Source: Pegea sp. RAD2-039 (lineage: Eukaryota > Chordata > Thaliacea > Salpida > Salpidae). From it: DNA of 64,000 nucleotides. Positions 1 through 12,449 of this stretch are shown piece after piece (position 1 is the stretch's first letter; every line of letters begins with the position of its first letter). Under the pieces are notes generated by a model. That model did not search any database. It was not told the origin of the DNA and was given only the letters and a program-made list of their open reading frames with translations. The translations under genes and the position numbers were made by a program. The DNA is taken from the NCBI GenBank assembly GCA_034620365.1, contig JAQGEQ010000255.1, positions 434,001-498,000 of the forward strand. Direction: 5' to 3'.

Positions 1-44
1 CGAGCAATTTTTGAAAAACAAAACTTTAAGACAAAATTACTCAC

Positions 45-173
45 ATTATAAACCAAGATATAATCAGAAAAAGTGAAAATTATGTTCTCATTAAATCCAT
101 CTTTTGAAGAACCAACAAAGTTTTTATCAAAAACCTGTACATCTAACTTATAACTTTCACCCAAGGCAGCCAT
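45..173 (-). CDS. First coding exon of an unidentified gene (partial)
   Basis: Read on the minus strand, an ATG at 173 opens a 43-codon exon that starts MAALGESYKLDVQVF and ends just before a consensus donor, GTGAGT (complement of 39-44). The exon is exactly phase 0. The remaining exons lie off the left edge of the window. The last residues (FSDYILVYN) resemble a beta-strand of the kind found at the start of WD-repeat proteins, but that is only an impression and I do not recognise the family. Confidence 0.5.
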
Positions 174-2112
174 AATTTATTTTTCTAATCTAATATGAAC
201 AAAAACACACAAAATTAGTTTTAATTCAGACCAAAATTTTTATACAATTAAAAATTATGTATCTAATGTTATACTTAATAAATATTTCAAAACTAATGTT
301 CATAAAATATTTTTTTCAATTAAACAAAAAAATGAAATCAATCAAAACTATACAAGTTAAATCAAGACACTTTAAGTTTTCTATATAAATATATAACTAA
401 CTAATAATAGAATAATATATTTATGGAATTAGTAAAGTGCTGACAAGATAAAAATAATTCTGGAACAGCAGAATATCATTTAAGTTTAAATAAACAACTT
501 TAATTTTGAAAATTATATACTGCTAAGTAAAGTTTTTTATAATTATTCTCAAATTTATTAAATTAAACGAATTATTATCAATATATACCACTAAAAATGA
601 TAAAATCATATGAAAACTTTAAAATATAGCAAGAAACAAAATATGATACTAAATAGATTGAATTTATTAATAATATTTTTGTATTTTTTTAAAACCTAGT
701 GTTTAGAAAAATTAAAATAAATCAAGGAATAAAGATCAAGCAAAATATTTATACTTTTTTAATAAAAAACAACTGTATAAAAGCCTAAGAATAAATTAAA
801 CTAACCAAGTAGCCTTTGAATGCCGGCCATGTGTGCGATATTTCATATTCTATGTGGAGAAATGATTAAAAGGCATATTAGTTTTGAATTATGGTGATCA
901 TTAAAATAGTTTAGTAAAAGAAAAATAATAATTTCAAAGTTATATCAGAATATTAGAATTAAATATCAAACTAGAATTAAAGAAATAAAATATATCATTA
1001 TGCCAGGTGTTGTGGCGCACAGCTGTCATCCAATTCCGTTAATGCATTTTGTTATATTGTTTAGTTCTGACTATTTAATTATCTTATAGAGAAAAATCTT
1101 TGAGATATTCTAAAAACATATTCATCTTCGTGATACATAGAACTGATACCAATTTACAATCTTCACTATCTTCCTGAAATAGTTTTAAAATTATTTGAGT
1201 TGACCTTTTTAACCTAAAGCGTAAAGTCAGACTTGTTGTGTTTATATTCCTGGTTTAACGTTTAAAATAGATTACTGCTATCCGATATCTGTAATGTTAT
1301 TAATAGTTGTATACAAAGTCTATACTAAATATGCCCTCACTGGTGATATGGCCTATCCTATCTTCTATAGAGCAAACTTTGCAAAAAGTTAACTCTTATC
1401 TAATATATATCTTTAAATGAAAATGAATAATCAATAAAGAGTTACAGTCATTCTATGATAAATTCATATACATTCTGAACAATTCTATTCAAATAGTTAT
1501 CTCATTAAAAGCTTCTGTCTCAATCGTATTAAGACCCTATCATTTATTAAACGTTTGTTAGTTGGAAAGTGTCTCTTATACAAAAAGCCTAAAGTAGAAA
1601 ATTCACACAAAGCAAACAACAAACTTAAATTTAAGGATATTCTTTATTTAAAATAAATGGTAGCTTTTAAATAGAGATTTATTAATTAAGAGAAGTTAAT
1701 AAAAACACAAAGTAATATTTTATACGGATTTACTTTAAACAAACTCAAGAAAGTAGCAAAAGAATAATCACTTTAAATATATACAGGATTACATTTGAAC
1801 TGTTTGCATTTTGTTAAGTCATTGATTACAAATATGTAAATTACAAACTTATCATTCTAAAAATATTTCAAATTTAAGATTTATATTTCTCTACAATATG
1901 TCTACAAAAAATCTTGAAAAATCGCTAAAGTTATATTTTACGTTGTTCAGTGAAAAGTAATATTAAAACAACGAATAGATGCTAGATGTAATCAAAAAGA
2001 ACAACAAATCGAGAGGTGGTACAGTTTTCTTTTTTCCATTGCTTTCTATGAAGAAATTGAAATGTATTAAAATATAGATACAAATTTAAAAAGTATTTTA
2101 CTGAAACTTTAA
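174..2112. other. AT-rich spacer with no supported gene
   Basis: No open frame of convincing length or codon use is visible on either strand. The only compositional island is at 1002-1031, described separately. The segment probably holds the promoter of the minus-strand exon at 45-173 and the downstream side of the minus-strand exons that begin at 2121. Confidence 0.5.
1002..1031 (+). repeat. Possible SINE head fragment
   Basis: An isolated GC-rich patch contains GTTGTGGCGCACAGCTGTC, which resembles the A-box end of the tRNA-derived SINE at 44818-44935 (GGTGGCGCAGCGGC in its own orientation). It also looks superficially like the start of 7SL/Alu (about 20 of 30 positions by eye). No B box follows, so at most it is a truncated copy. 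Confidence 0.25.
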
Positions 2113-2120
2113 GCAGTTAC

Positions 2121-3661
2121 CATTTTGAAGATTCAACTCATCATAATTGCAAGGATCGTATGTTTTTAAAGCTTTCATAAATTCTAACATAACTGCTTTT
2201 ATTTCAGCTTCTGGAAAACGACTTGACTTTGACCTATTGTAGTACAAATTGGTCATCAAATAGTTTGAAATATTTTTAATAAATTTTTACACTGGCATTT
2301 TAAAACTATTCATTAGTAACATTTCTACTCAAAAAACTAAAAACAATTGACTTCATGAGAAAAGTGTATCCAACCAAAACATGTTTCATATCTGAATACG
2401 TCATATATTGATCATAATATCTGAGACTTCCAGAACCAGAAGATTTTGTGGCTCCTTCAACTGATAACCATCTCTGATGACACAAAATATGATCTTTATG
2501 ACTTTTGTATTGAAATCATTAAAAGATGTAAACAAAGTCTATAGAGTCTTTGATTATTTATAAAATGTTAACTTAAAGATAACTTTTATCTCATTTTGTT
2601 TCATATTTTCAAATAACTTATTAACAAATATTCATCAAATCACATTCTTGAAAATGTTTTAAAATGTTTTAGATTATTCTCTTAAACATAACTTGATGAA
2701 TAACGAACTTAATAATAAAAATTACTTTGCTGTAGCATTTGTAATGCACTTGAGCAAATGTGTAGTAGTATTTGTAGGCGCCATAAATGTTGAAAACAAA
2801 ATATTCACAAGTCAAATCTTCATCTTTTAATGTTTCAAAGGAATGACTTCCATATGATCGAGTTTTTCTCATATGATTATATGACTGTAATCAAGCTTAT
2901 GTTATTTCATTTAAACGATTATAATATAATCTATCGCGTTTGATACTGTTCCGTCAGTATATTAAATTGTATAATAAACCAAATAACAAATAAGTGTAGT
3001 ACTCTGAGTGCAAATTTTGAGATCTTTTCGTCATTATTAGGAAGCCATATCAGTACTATAAAAGGCCAGCCAGCTATTATTTGAGCTTCCCCGTCAGTAA
3101 GTCTTTCAAATTATAAAAATGTGTTACAAAATTGAAAATAAGTATCTTTTATAAATATGTCTAATACTTACTTTTTATAATCATTATAGTACAAAGTAGC
3201 ATAAGTAGAACCATTTTCACTATATTGAATCTAAATTATATTTTAGGTTTTTTTATCATTATCTATTATAGTATTTGTTGCAATGATAAATATATTAACG
3301 ATAATGTAATCTAAGTAATCTTATAAAAATTTTGATCTATAAAAAAGTGGTTTCAGTCAAGAAAATGTAAGCAGAGCTCATATTAATTCAATCTAGAACT
3401 TTGATTCACAAAACATAGAGGTACTTCTTTATAGTACATGAAAGCTATAAGTTGAGTTAAAAATTCTCTAAAATTATCAAACTTTGAATATATTGACCAG
3501 ATTGGACGTGTAAGAAGAATCAAACTCAGCAGTATAGCCATTATTAATATAATAAGAAGAAGTTCCTTGGTTGTAATACACTTTATAGAAAGATGTGACG
3601 TTCGAAACCATTGCTGACTGCTTAGACTTGACTGCTGTAACAAGCTCTTTGAAGGTTTTAG
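2121..3661 (-). CDS. Hypothetical multi-exon membrane protein (partial model)
   Basis: Several minus-strand open segments with plausible splice ends lie in a row. About 3661-3385 contains a hydrophobic stretch (LLLIILIMAILLSLILL) like a signal anchor. 3102-3003 contains GEAQIIAGWPFIVLIWLPN and ends at a GT. 2886-2753 starts after ACAG, is phase-compatible with the previous one, and includes EYFVFNIYGAYKYYY. About 2500-2400 is open in two frames. 2233-2121 contains SRFPEAEIKAVMLEFMKAL and ends AATG before GTAACT. The whole would be a type II or signal-anchored membrane protein. I could not join all exons in one phase and do not recognise the family. The first and last exons are not established. 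Confidence 0.35.
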
Positions 3662-3669
3662 CTAAAACA

Positions 3670-6107
3670 TAAAAAAAATTTTGTCTGTTTTATATGTCCC
3701 TGTATATTAAAAGTTTGTCGATAAATAGTTTATTTTAGAAATAATAATCTAATAATAATTAAATAAATTAAGATAATAATAAATAATCGAAGTTTATCTA
3801 ATCGTCTTTTCATAGTGAATTATTTCTTCTTAACAACAAACTTATTTTAGATTTGCAGATTAAATTGAAATATAAAAAGAATAAATATAAATACTTTCTG
3901 CATGCGAGCACTAGTTATTCCAAACAATAAACAGAATCAAAACATTCCAAAGCATTTTACCGATATGCACGATTCAGAGATAAACTTGGCAGATAATAAT
4001 CTACAAACTGGTAGACTCAAACCATTTTTATAGAGTTTTCATTTAAGTAAACTAAGTATCGCAGTAGTCGAGTGATTACATAGAATACTCCTTGTATCTT
4101 CACTTTCAAACTTTCTAGTTGTATTCTGCTAGAATAACAATAAACAACCATAATACGTAAATTTTATAGGTATTAAAATATAACCTCAATTTTAAACATT
4201 ATAATTGGATAATTTACTGCAGTTTTGTTGCTTATATACATCTTGAAATAATAAGTTTTTTTTTCAAGTTTTGATGTGAGAATGTATGAAATTTGCTTGC
4301 TAATGTCAACTATTTTAGTATTTAGAAAAATGTTGAACATTAATTTGTATTTTTATCATAGTAATTATAAAGCAAGATTTAATATTTCTACTTTGGCTGA
4401 AGCTAAAGCTAAAGATTTTGTTTCTGCTAAATGTTATTTCAGAAAAATGATTTGTGAACATTCAATATGTGACTTTTAATAAAGTACTCAATTTTAAGCG
4501 CAAAGAAAACTTTAATAATAGCAAAGCTGAAAAAATTTTATATAAAATAAAGTTTTATTAAATAAATTGTATTTCGTTTCTAATTTGACATGTAAATAAA
4601 ACTAAGAAAACAAAAACATCCTATATAATCAAATCTGTTACCTGCTTACCATGAGTAGTTAGAAATGATAAAATATTTATTGTCTTTAAAATAATATTTC
4701 TTTACAACAAAACAGACTTCTGTAAAAAAATTTTCAACTTTTATTCAGTTATAGTTTTTTTAACCATAAGTACTAATTTACTTGTTTAGCTCAAGAAAAT
4801 TTATTATTTAACATTAATTTTGCTTAAACGTAATTTAATTTTTTATATTTGTAGTATCCATATAAATTTGTACTTGTCTTATCGAATACTTTAAACTTTG
4901 GTCTTTAAATGGTTTAAATTTTGCTTAGAGCACACCATTTTATAAAAGTACTAGGTTATCAAACTGCAAATCTAAATAATATTTGTCTTACAAACTTTTG
5001 GTTTAGTGGGAGAAGGTCTTAATACGTAGTGTTAAAAGATAGATTTAAACTCCTAATTATTTTGAAAAAATTGTTAAACTTTGTACAAGTTTATAGAATG
5101 CACTTTGTTGCCTTAGTAGAGATAACACTTAGTAAATTTTAAAACTAAAAGAAAATATTCTTGAAGTAGAATTTCAAAGTTTTTTTATTTTAGTTTATTT
5201 AATATATTAAATATTTTTAACATCAATTACATTATACTTTTTTTAATTTTCAGAAAATGTTGAAAACGGTTGAAAATCGAAAACTAGTATTTGTCGGTTA
5301 GTCCAGAATAGTTTATGTGCTTTACTTCCTCTGGTAACGAAAGTTCTAGAATATTTTTTTAAATTTTTGTTATCAAAACTCTTTTAATGTCTTACCAGTC
5401 TTTTCAAGTTCAATGATGTTTGTATTAATAAATCTTCTGTAATTTCGTTTGAATATTTTTTATGATTATATCTATTATTTGGTCTCTTTTTTTTATCATA
5501 TTCAATTCTGTTTTTATTGTATTTTAATTGAAAATTAGCATTCTTTTAAAATTAAACTATCTTTTCAAGCGTTTAATCAATCTTAAATTGCCAGTTCTTG
5601 TTTGTTAAACTTGAAATTAGAAATATTTTTGAAATATAGTATTATTTTTGTAATTTTCTATACTTATTATTTTTACCATTAATATTAAGCTTAAAATATT
5701 TAAACTTTATATAAATTTTTTATAAAAAATATATTAAGTTTTAGGAAAATTGTCATAATAAAATTTTGTATTAAATTCAAACAAGCTTATAAAGTTTTTC
5801 TTACATATTAACTGTTTAGCAATTGTTAAATTAAACAGCTAATTAATAAGATATATTTTTAGAAATGTCATTAAAGTATGCTTTAAAGATTTCTGTTTAA
5901 AATTTTTAGCTGGCATGATATTATCATAATTTTAGAGTAGATTGTTTTGATTTTTATTCTAGAATTAAATCACTTGAATATAATTGTTTATTATTACTCT
6001 TTTGTGCTTTATGTTGAATGATTCTTTTAGTACTAGGTGTTTAATCACCATAATAAAATATGTTCAAATGATTTTTTTATAATATGGATATATGATACAT
6101 TTAAGCT
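3670..6107. other. AT-rich spacer upstream of DZIP1
   Basis: No supported gene. The short open frame at 4276-4479 has AT-driven codon use and no homology signal. The region probably includes the promoter and 5' UTR of DZIP1, but no TATA, CCAAT or initiator arrangement stands out against the background. Confidence 0.5.
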
Positions 6108-8261
6108 ATGGCATATTTTACTAATCATCAAAATGAACTGGAAATAAATCAAGCAGATACTCTGCCACCTTTTCAATTCCAAAAAAGGTTTGGTGAAATT
6201 AATTGGAGAAAGTTAAGTGCTATTGACTTAGATAAAATTATCAGAGAATTAGATTTTGTTACACTACAAGAAAATATATCTACAGTGACTTTTGCTAATA
6301 TAGATGCCATTGGAGATATTGACCCTTTGTTTGCTAAGCTTTTGAAGCTAGCTCAATATACAATTGAGTATATGTTACATTCACAAGATTATCTCCAATC
6401 TATAATTCAAAACTTAGAAAGTAAAATATCTATGGATGAAACGCTCCAGGATGAATTGAAATTAAAAATTAGTAATATACAATGTGAGGTTGATAAATAT
6501 AAATCTGAAAGTAAAAAACGAAAGAAAATAATTCAACAACAACAACTTCTGATTGAATCTGGAGCTTCAAGTTTTTATCAGTGCCCTCACTGTGAAAAAG
6601 CTTTCATGAATGCCTCATTTTTACAAGGACATATGCAGAGAAGACATCCTGAATCTGCTTCTTATATCGGGGACGTCATCAAACATGCAGAAAATGCACA
6701 ACAAAAATTACATGCTCAAATTAAAGTTTTAGAAAATGATCTGAAAAATGATAGAAATATGTTTCAGGAGAAAATGGCTCAAGCAGAACAAGAGAAACTA
6801 AAATGGGAAGACAAATACAGAGAAGAAATGATGGTATGGAAGATTGAAGAAGAACAAAAGTTGTTGAATCAAGTAGATCAAGTGAAACAATCATTTTCGG
6901 CAGATATTGATAAGTTAAAATCCAAAGAAATTGAATATAAACAAACTATAGAAGTACTTCAAAACAAACTGGATAAAAGTCAATCTAACTTAGGAATCTT
7001 ACAAGATGATTATAGAGAAGAGAAACTAAAGATTAGAAATTATGGTAATAGAATGCAAAGCTTAGAAGAATGTAACGTTGATAAAGATCAAGCAATACAA
7101 AGTTTGTTTAAAGAAATTCAGAAAGTAAAAAATGATTCAGATAAAAAGTTAATGCAACAAAAAAAACAAAATATATTCTTTATGAATAATTCAGTCAACA
7201 AATCTGACAGTAAAAGAACTAAAACTGTCTCTCCTAAGATATTAAAACGTAAAAGTCCTAATTTAATTGAGGTGGGTTCTATGATGCCGGATTATAGAAG
7301 TAATTATGATGAAATGCTCATTACATACAGACCATTTGTACTGCAATTACTGGATGACAGGCTGAATAAATGTGGGGTGGACCCACTAGCAAGAGGAATT
7401 GCTAAAACCATGTTAACAAACAAGTTGGTGGTTTTAAAAAAAGAAAGGCAACAGAAAAGTTTAAATGACCCAAATTATTTCCAAATCAGAGAATCTATAA
7501 AACAACAACTTGAACATAAACTTACAGGCAGAAAGTCAGGTTTTATGAAGAAAAAATCAAAATCTGGTAAAAAACCAAAACCTTCATCATATTTTTCACC
7601 TAATGATGGCACTGCTGGTCATCGACTCGTCTATTCTACTCCAATATCTCAAAATAGCAAAAAATTATTAAAAAAAAATTTGGATGGTTCCTCACCTAAG
7701 TTGTCAAGTATAAATAAAAGCCCATTAAATGTGAAAAAAAAGCAAAATGAAGGTTTTGGAAGCATAAAAGATGAAGAATCGTCTCTTTGGGATAGTGATG
7801 AAGATGAAGTAGAAGGAAACGATACATTTATACCCAGTAAAGATAAAACTGTTAGTTTTTCAGATTGGGATAATGATCTAGACAGTGTAGAAAGCTTAAA
7901 GATTTCAAAAAGAAATGAATTTCCGAAAACTAATGTTAAAAAGCTGGCAGCAAACTTAGATGAAAAGTTGAAACATCAAAAACCACCTCATAAAAGTGTA
8001 ACTGGTGGTGTAGCAGTAATTCAGAATGTTAATCCTTTTGACTCTAGTGATAATGATGACTTGTTTAGTATCTCTTCTGAAGAAAATATCAAAAATCTAC
8101 CAAAACCAGCACCTCGTAATAACCCTTCACCTAAAGTTGCTACTGGTTCTGCAAGTGGTACTAGTGTATGGGGCTCTGATCATAAACAATCTACTGAAAA
8201 CTTCTCTTCCACTAAAAAAAGTGACTTAGATGATCTGTTGCTAGATGATTTTAGTGATTAG
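6108..8261 (+). CDS. DZIP1: DZIP1-like zinc-finger protein, single exon
   Basis: A 717-residue protein in one uninterrupted frame. Residues about 21-105 match the N-terminal domain of DZIP1/DZIP1L (iguana), with FQFQKRFGEINWRKLSAIDL, a TLQENI motif and AQYTIEYMLHSQDYL. One C2H2 zinc finger follows (C159, C162, H175, H180; CPHCEKAF...HMQRRH), then a long coiled coil (about 185-345), a basic middle and an acidic serine-rich tail ending DLLLDDFSD. In animals DZIP1 works at the ciliary base and appendages in ciliogenesis and Hedgehog signalling; human DZIP1L has 767 residues, so this copy is near full length. The ATG is preceded by an in-frame TAA at 6102. Its lack of introns contrasts with neighbouring CCT2, which has 12. 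An ancestral retrocopy is possible; there is no frame damage. Confidence 0.9.
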   Translation: MAYFTNHQNELEINQADTLPPFQFQKRFGEINWRKLSAIDLDKIIRELDFVTLQENISTVTFANIDAIGDIDPLFAKLLKLAQYTIEYMLHSQDYLQSIIQNLESKISMDETLQDELKLKISNIQCEVDKYKSESKKRKKIIQQQQLLIESGASSFYQCPHCEKAFMNASFLQGHMQRRHPESASYIGDVIKHAENAQQKLHAQIKVLENDLKNDRNMFQEKMAQAEQEKLKWEDKYREEMMVWKIEEEQKLLNQVDQVKQSFSADIDKLKSKEIEYKQTIEVLQNKLDKSQSNLGILQDDYREEKLKIRNYGNRMQSLEECNVDKDQAIQSLFKEIQKVKNDSDKKLMQQKKQNIFFMNNSVNKSDSKRTKTVSPKILKRKSPNLIEVGSMMPDYRSNYDEMLITYRPFVLQLLDDRLNKCGVDPLARGIAKTMLTNKLVVLKKERQQKSLNDPNYFQIRESIKQQLEHKLTGRKSGFMKKKSKSGKKPKPSSYFSPNDGTAGHRLVYSTPISQNSKKLLKKNLDGSSPKLSSINKSPLNVKKKQNEGFGSIKDEESSLWDSDEDEVEGNDTFIPSKDKTVSFSDWDNDLDSVESLKISKRNEFPKTNVKKLAANLDEKLKHQKPPHKSVTGGVAVIQNVNPFDSSDNDDLFSISSEENIKNLPKPAPRNNPSPKVATGSASGTSVWGSDHKQSTENFSSTKKSDLDDLLLDDFSD

Positions 8262-8530
8262 AAATTATTTCTTTTTTAAATTATACTTTTTTGCACTCAT
8301 GTTTTTACTTATAATCTTTTTTAATATAATTCAATTTCATTTAATTTTTTTTTATAAACCTTACTTTCATTACAACTATTTTTTGTGATTACATTATCAT
8401 GGTTTCAAACTTTTGTTTTCAAATCATTTTTTATCTAATTCAACTTTTATGCTTTTATAAAATGATTGTTTCAGTTTTCTTACTTTTTAGAATTAATTTT
8501 ATTAATCTTTTTATTATCATTTAATGTATA

Positions 8531-8536
8531 AATAAA
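8531..8536 (+). terminator. Poly(A) signal AATAAA, likely DZIP1
   Basis: The hexamer lies about 270 bases after the DZIP1 stop and 250 bases before the CCT2 start codon, in U-rich sequence. It is the first AATAAA downstream of the stop. Confidence 0.45.
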
Positions 8537-8783
8537 ATATATTTACATTTTAGAAAATATAATTTAAGTGATTCATATTTTGTTAGCATATATCAATAGA
8601 TATTTTATTAAATATTCTGAATATAAATAACTAGTTACTTTTAAGTAAAATGTACAAATTGTTTGATTTAATATATTTATATAATTTGAACTTTTAAAAA
8701 GTAGCTTTTTCTAAATAAAGGATTTTATTTGTAGATTGCTTTAAAATTTTTATAAAGTTTTCAATCATTCAAAACCTGCAAAA

Positions 8784-11223
8784 ATGGTAAGTTTATTTAT
8801 TATATAAAAAATATATTAATCTAAATAATTTTTAAAAATGATTTCTAAAATGTTCAATGCTGTCTGAGATGAAATACATTTACATCACCATCTGTGATAC
8901 TTTCTCAATTTTTTATGAAAACTTCATTTTTTATTTTTCCTAGATGTCCTTAAATCCTGTTTCGATTTATAATCCTGGTGCAGATGAAGAAAGAGCCGAA
9001 ATTGCTCGGATGGTATTTATATTATCTATTAAAAATACTAATAACCTAAATATATAAATTTAGAGAAAGTGTTTTCATGAAAAAGCTTTTAATAATTATT
9101 CCTAATCTTTAAATTGTTAATTAATCTTTGGTGATCTTTTTTAGTCTTCATTTATCGGAGCTATTGCCATTGGAGATTTAGTTAAAAGTACTCTTGGTCC
9201 AAAAGGAATGGACAAAATCCTTGTTAAAGGAGACCCAACAACAGGAAGAGAACCAGAAATTGTTGTAACTAATGATGGTGCTACAATTTTGAAAAGTATT
9301 GGAGTTGATAACCCATCAGCAAAAGTTCTTGTTGGTTTGTAAAACTTCGTAGAAATTTGCTGTTAATACAACAGTTCGTTGTTGACAAGTTTCTAAAAGT
9401 CATTTTTCTGTTTCCACAGATTTGGCAAAAGTTCAAGATAGTGAAGTTGGTGACGGTACAACATCAGTCACTGTCCTGGCCGCTGAATTATTAAGAGTAA
9501 GTAAAAATCTACTTCCACTGACCTTTTGACCTCTCATTTCGTGTTTAGGAAGCTGAAAAATTGATTAATCGAAAAATTCATCCTCAAACGATTATTAGAG
9601 GATGGAGAGAGGCAACTCGGGTGTGTAAAGATGCTCTTCGTGATGCTGCTGTTGATAACGGGTAAGAAGATATTCTTAGATCTTGTGTCTTCATTGAACT
9701 GATTTTTTACAGTGTTAACCAAGAAGTTTTCGAGAAAGATCTCTTTAATGTTGCCAAGACAACTCTCAGCTCCAAGTTACTCACTCAGCATAAGGACTTC
9801 TTTGCTAAAATGGCTGTTACTGCAGTCCTTCGTCTCAAAGGAAGCGGCAATCTTGAAGCGATCCAAGTAAGATCAATTAAAGAATAGACCAAGAAGAAGA
9901 TGATCACTTTAATCTACAGATCATCAAAAAACTCGGAGGAACCATGACGGACTCTTATTTGGATGAAGGTTTTATCCTTGATAAAAGAATCGGTATGAAC
10001 CAACCTAAAAGACTTGAAAACGCGAAAATACTGATCGCTAATACTTCTATGGATACTGATAAGATCAAGGTAAGTGCTGAAGGAATGATCTCTTGATCAT
10101 GTGATCATGATCTTCTTAAGATATTTGGATCACGAGTTCGTGTCACTGGAACAGCTCAAGTCGCTCAGATTGAACTTGCTGAGAAGCAGAAGATGAAAGA
10201 GAAATGCGATAAAATCATCTCACATGGAATCAACTGCTTCATCAACAGGTCAACTAATTCACCAACCACCTCTTGTACCAGCATCCACTCACAGGCAGCT
10301 CATCTATAATTATCCGGAGCAACTGTTTGCTGATGCTGGAGTGATGGGGATTGAACACGCCGATTTTGAAGGAGTCGAACGACTCGCGCTTGTGCTTGGA
10401 GGGGAAATTTGCTCCACATTTAATCGTCCAGATCTCGTCAAGTTGGGACATTGTGATCTGATTGAAGAGATCATGATTGGAGAAGATAAAATGATCCGCT
10501 TCTCAGGTGACAAGTGACAGACCCATTTGAGACGCCCCTAACAAATTACTCACCAGGTGTCGCTAGAGCGGAAGCGTGTACTATCATCCTACGCGGAGCC
10601 ACTCAACAGATCTTAGATGAATCGGAGAGATCTCTCCATGATGCTTTGTGCGTTTTACAGCGAACAGTCGCTGAAACGCGAACAGTGCGTGGAGGAGGAT
10701 GTTGTGAAGCGCTGATGTCACGTGCTGTGCTTGAACTAGCACAAAAGACTGCTGGTAAAGAGGCTATTGCTATGGAAGCGTTCGCAACCGCGTTAATGCA
10801 GGTGAGTCACGCTGTCGATTAGGGTTATGTGTGATGAGAATGTTTTAAGATTCCAATCACAATCGCCGACAATGCTGGTTATGACAGCGCTCAATTAGCA
10901 GCAGAGTTAAGAGCCGCTCATTCAGAGGGTAAATCGACTTTTGGACTTGGTAAGCTCAATTGTGAATCTATTTTCTAATTTAATTCGCTGGAATCTTTAA
11001 ACAGATATGGAAAATGGATCTATTGCTTGTATGAGTGAATTAGGAATCACTGAATCTTATCAAGTAAAGAGACAGATACTCAATAGTGCTTCAGAAGCAG
11101 CTGAGATGATTTTACGAGTCGATAACATCATCAAATCTGCTCCCAGGTAATCTGATCTTCTCATTTTAAACTTCTCATCAGCAGTTTTTATCCAGACAAC
11201 GTCAACCTGATCATTGTCATTAA
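8784..11223 (+). CDS. CCT2: T-complex protein 1 subunit beta (CCT2), 13 exons
   Basis: Encodes a 536-residue subunit of the cytosolic TRiC/CCT chaperonin, which folds actin, tubulin and other substrates with ATP. Exons: 8784-8786 (ATG alone), 8944-9012, 9145-9334, 9420-9496, 9549-9661, 9713-9866, 9920-10069, 10121-10248, 10295-10506, 10557-10801, 10850-10949, 11005-11146 and 11196-11223. Lengths sum to 537 codons including TAA, and every junction keeps frame. ATP-site motifs are intact: LGPKG (41-45), NDGAT (67-71) and GDGTTS (98-103). The protein ends [10 protein letters not shown], close to the CCT2 terminus in other animals (human 535 residues). Internal introns are 46-85 bp except the first two (157 and 132 bp). 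The first exon carries only the initiator ATG before GTAAGT; exon 2 begins with an in-frame ATG that could also serve. Confidence 0.95.
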
Positions 11224-11317
11224 CTTCAAACACCAAAGTGTGGACACCAATATAGAAGATAGATGATAATGAATTAGTTCAATTGAAATATTTGCATGTT
11301 TATATTTGGTTGTAAAA

Positions 11318-11323
11318 AATAAA
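11318..11323 (+). terminator. Poly(A) signal AATAAA, likely CCT2
   Basis: First AATAAA after the CCT2 stop, about 95 bases downstream, which is a usual spacing for a compact 3' UTR. Confidence 0.55.
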
Positions 11324-11896
11324 ATTCGTTTCATAATTTTCAATTTGTTGTTTGTCTCAATGAACATGTTCCAAACCAACTTAAATATAAGACTACTTAA
11401 GTAGAAGCTACAACATTAGTCAATATATTAAAATAGATAAATTGTGACAGGAAATATATAACCAAAAATCTTGTGTTTGAGATTGTTCTGTTTGATTCCA
11501 TTAAATAATTGAGTTCTTGAGATATTTAGAATTTATTATTGTGTCAATTAATAGTTGACTTTTGCTACATCTTGCAATTGTAACTTGGTCCTATTTTAAT
11601 GAAACTTAGAGTCCTTTAACAATTCGAGTAAAACATTTAAACTGAGCCTAAGATACTTTTTATTATTTTTAAAGCGATGTCTTTAATAAAACTTAGAGAT
11701 CTAAATTCAAGAAATTTTTCAGTTTTGAAGCTAAAAAAATGATCTTAATGTAAAGAATGAATTTTTTCTAGATTGTCGTTCGACGCATTTTGTATTATAA
11801 TATTGTATTTACTATTTTCCAAACAATCACAAAAAAAAAATACTTTCCACAAACTTATTTCTTTTTACAAAATAAATTCCAAGTTAAATAAAATAA

Positions 11897-11978
11897 CGTC
11901 GTCGGCAGGATTCGAACCTGCGCGGGCAGAGCCCAATAGATTTCTAGTCTATCGCCTTAACCACTCGGCCACAACGAC
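11897..11978 (-). tRNA. tRNA-Ser (anticodon AGA)
   Basis: The minus strand folds as an 82-base class II tRNA. The acceptor stem is GTCGTTG/CGACGAC with discriminator G. The A box is TGGCCGAGTGG, the anticodon loop CTAGAAA (AGA, reading UCU), then a long variable arm of serine type, and the B box GGTTCGAATCC in a T arm closed by CAGG/CCTG. CCA is not encoded, as expected in eukaryotes. The sequence is close to animal tRNA-Ser(AGA), and I see no disrupted stem. Confidence 0.96.
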
Positions 11979-12419
11979 GATACAGTTCACTTGATTATTT
12001 ATATTTTAAATTTTATTTATAATTTTTAAACTTATATACATTTCTTTTTATTATAGCTTAAAGCAAAATTTACTTTAAAATTCAGATGATATATACAAAC
12101 AAATAGTGACGAAATTTTGATCATTTTTTTAATATATATAAATGACGTCTGTCAATAATTCTAGTTAATTTCTCTCAAAGTAGAAGTTGTTTCTACTTCA
12201 ACACATCATCTTGATTTTCACAAAATAGTTTTAGTTAAAATGGTGCTTATGAAATAAATTGCTCAATATAAGATCAATTCATAAAAGGTTATATTATGTT
12301 ATAATCGATCAACTTTATTTGAATAAGTGCTAGAAAGTTGTGATAAAATTATTTTTAGTAAGTGATTTGTAGAATACTTGGGATAAATTATTCTATCTGA
12401 ATAAGAAACCAATTCAAAC
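11979..12419. other. AT-rich spacer between tRNA-Ser and the LINE
   Basis: No gene or clear repeat is visible. The rise in GC near 12420 marks the start of the LINE remnant. Confidence 0.4.
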
Positions 12420-12449
12420 TATCCGGGTTGGTGACACTAAAAATCTTTC

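Noticed and set aside
1002-1031. 7SL/SRP RNA gene
   Set aside because: Only about 30 bases resemble the 7SL start; the SRP domain sequence that should follow is absent. A SINE fragment is more likely.
4276-4479. 67-codon plus-strand open frame followed by AATAAA
   Set aside because: Composition follows the AT background, there are no splice ends or family signal, and a frame of this length is expected by chance here.
10224-10822. Two separate plus-strand ORFs over CCT2
   Set aside because: They are CCT2 exons 8-10 read through their 46- and 50-base introns, not independent genes.
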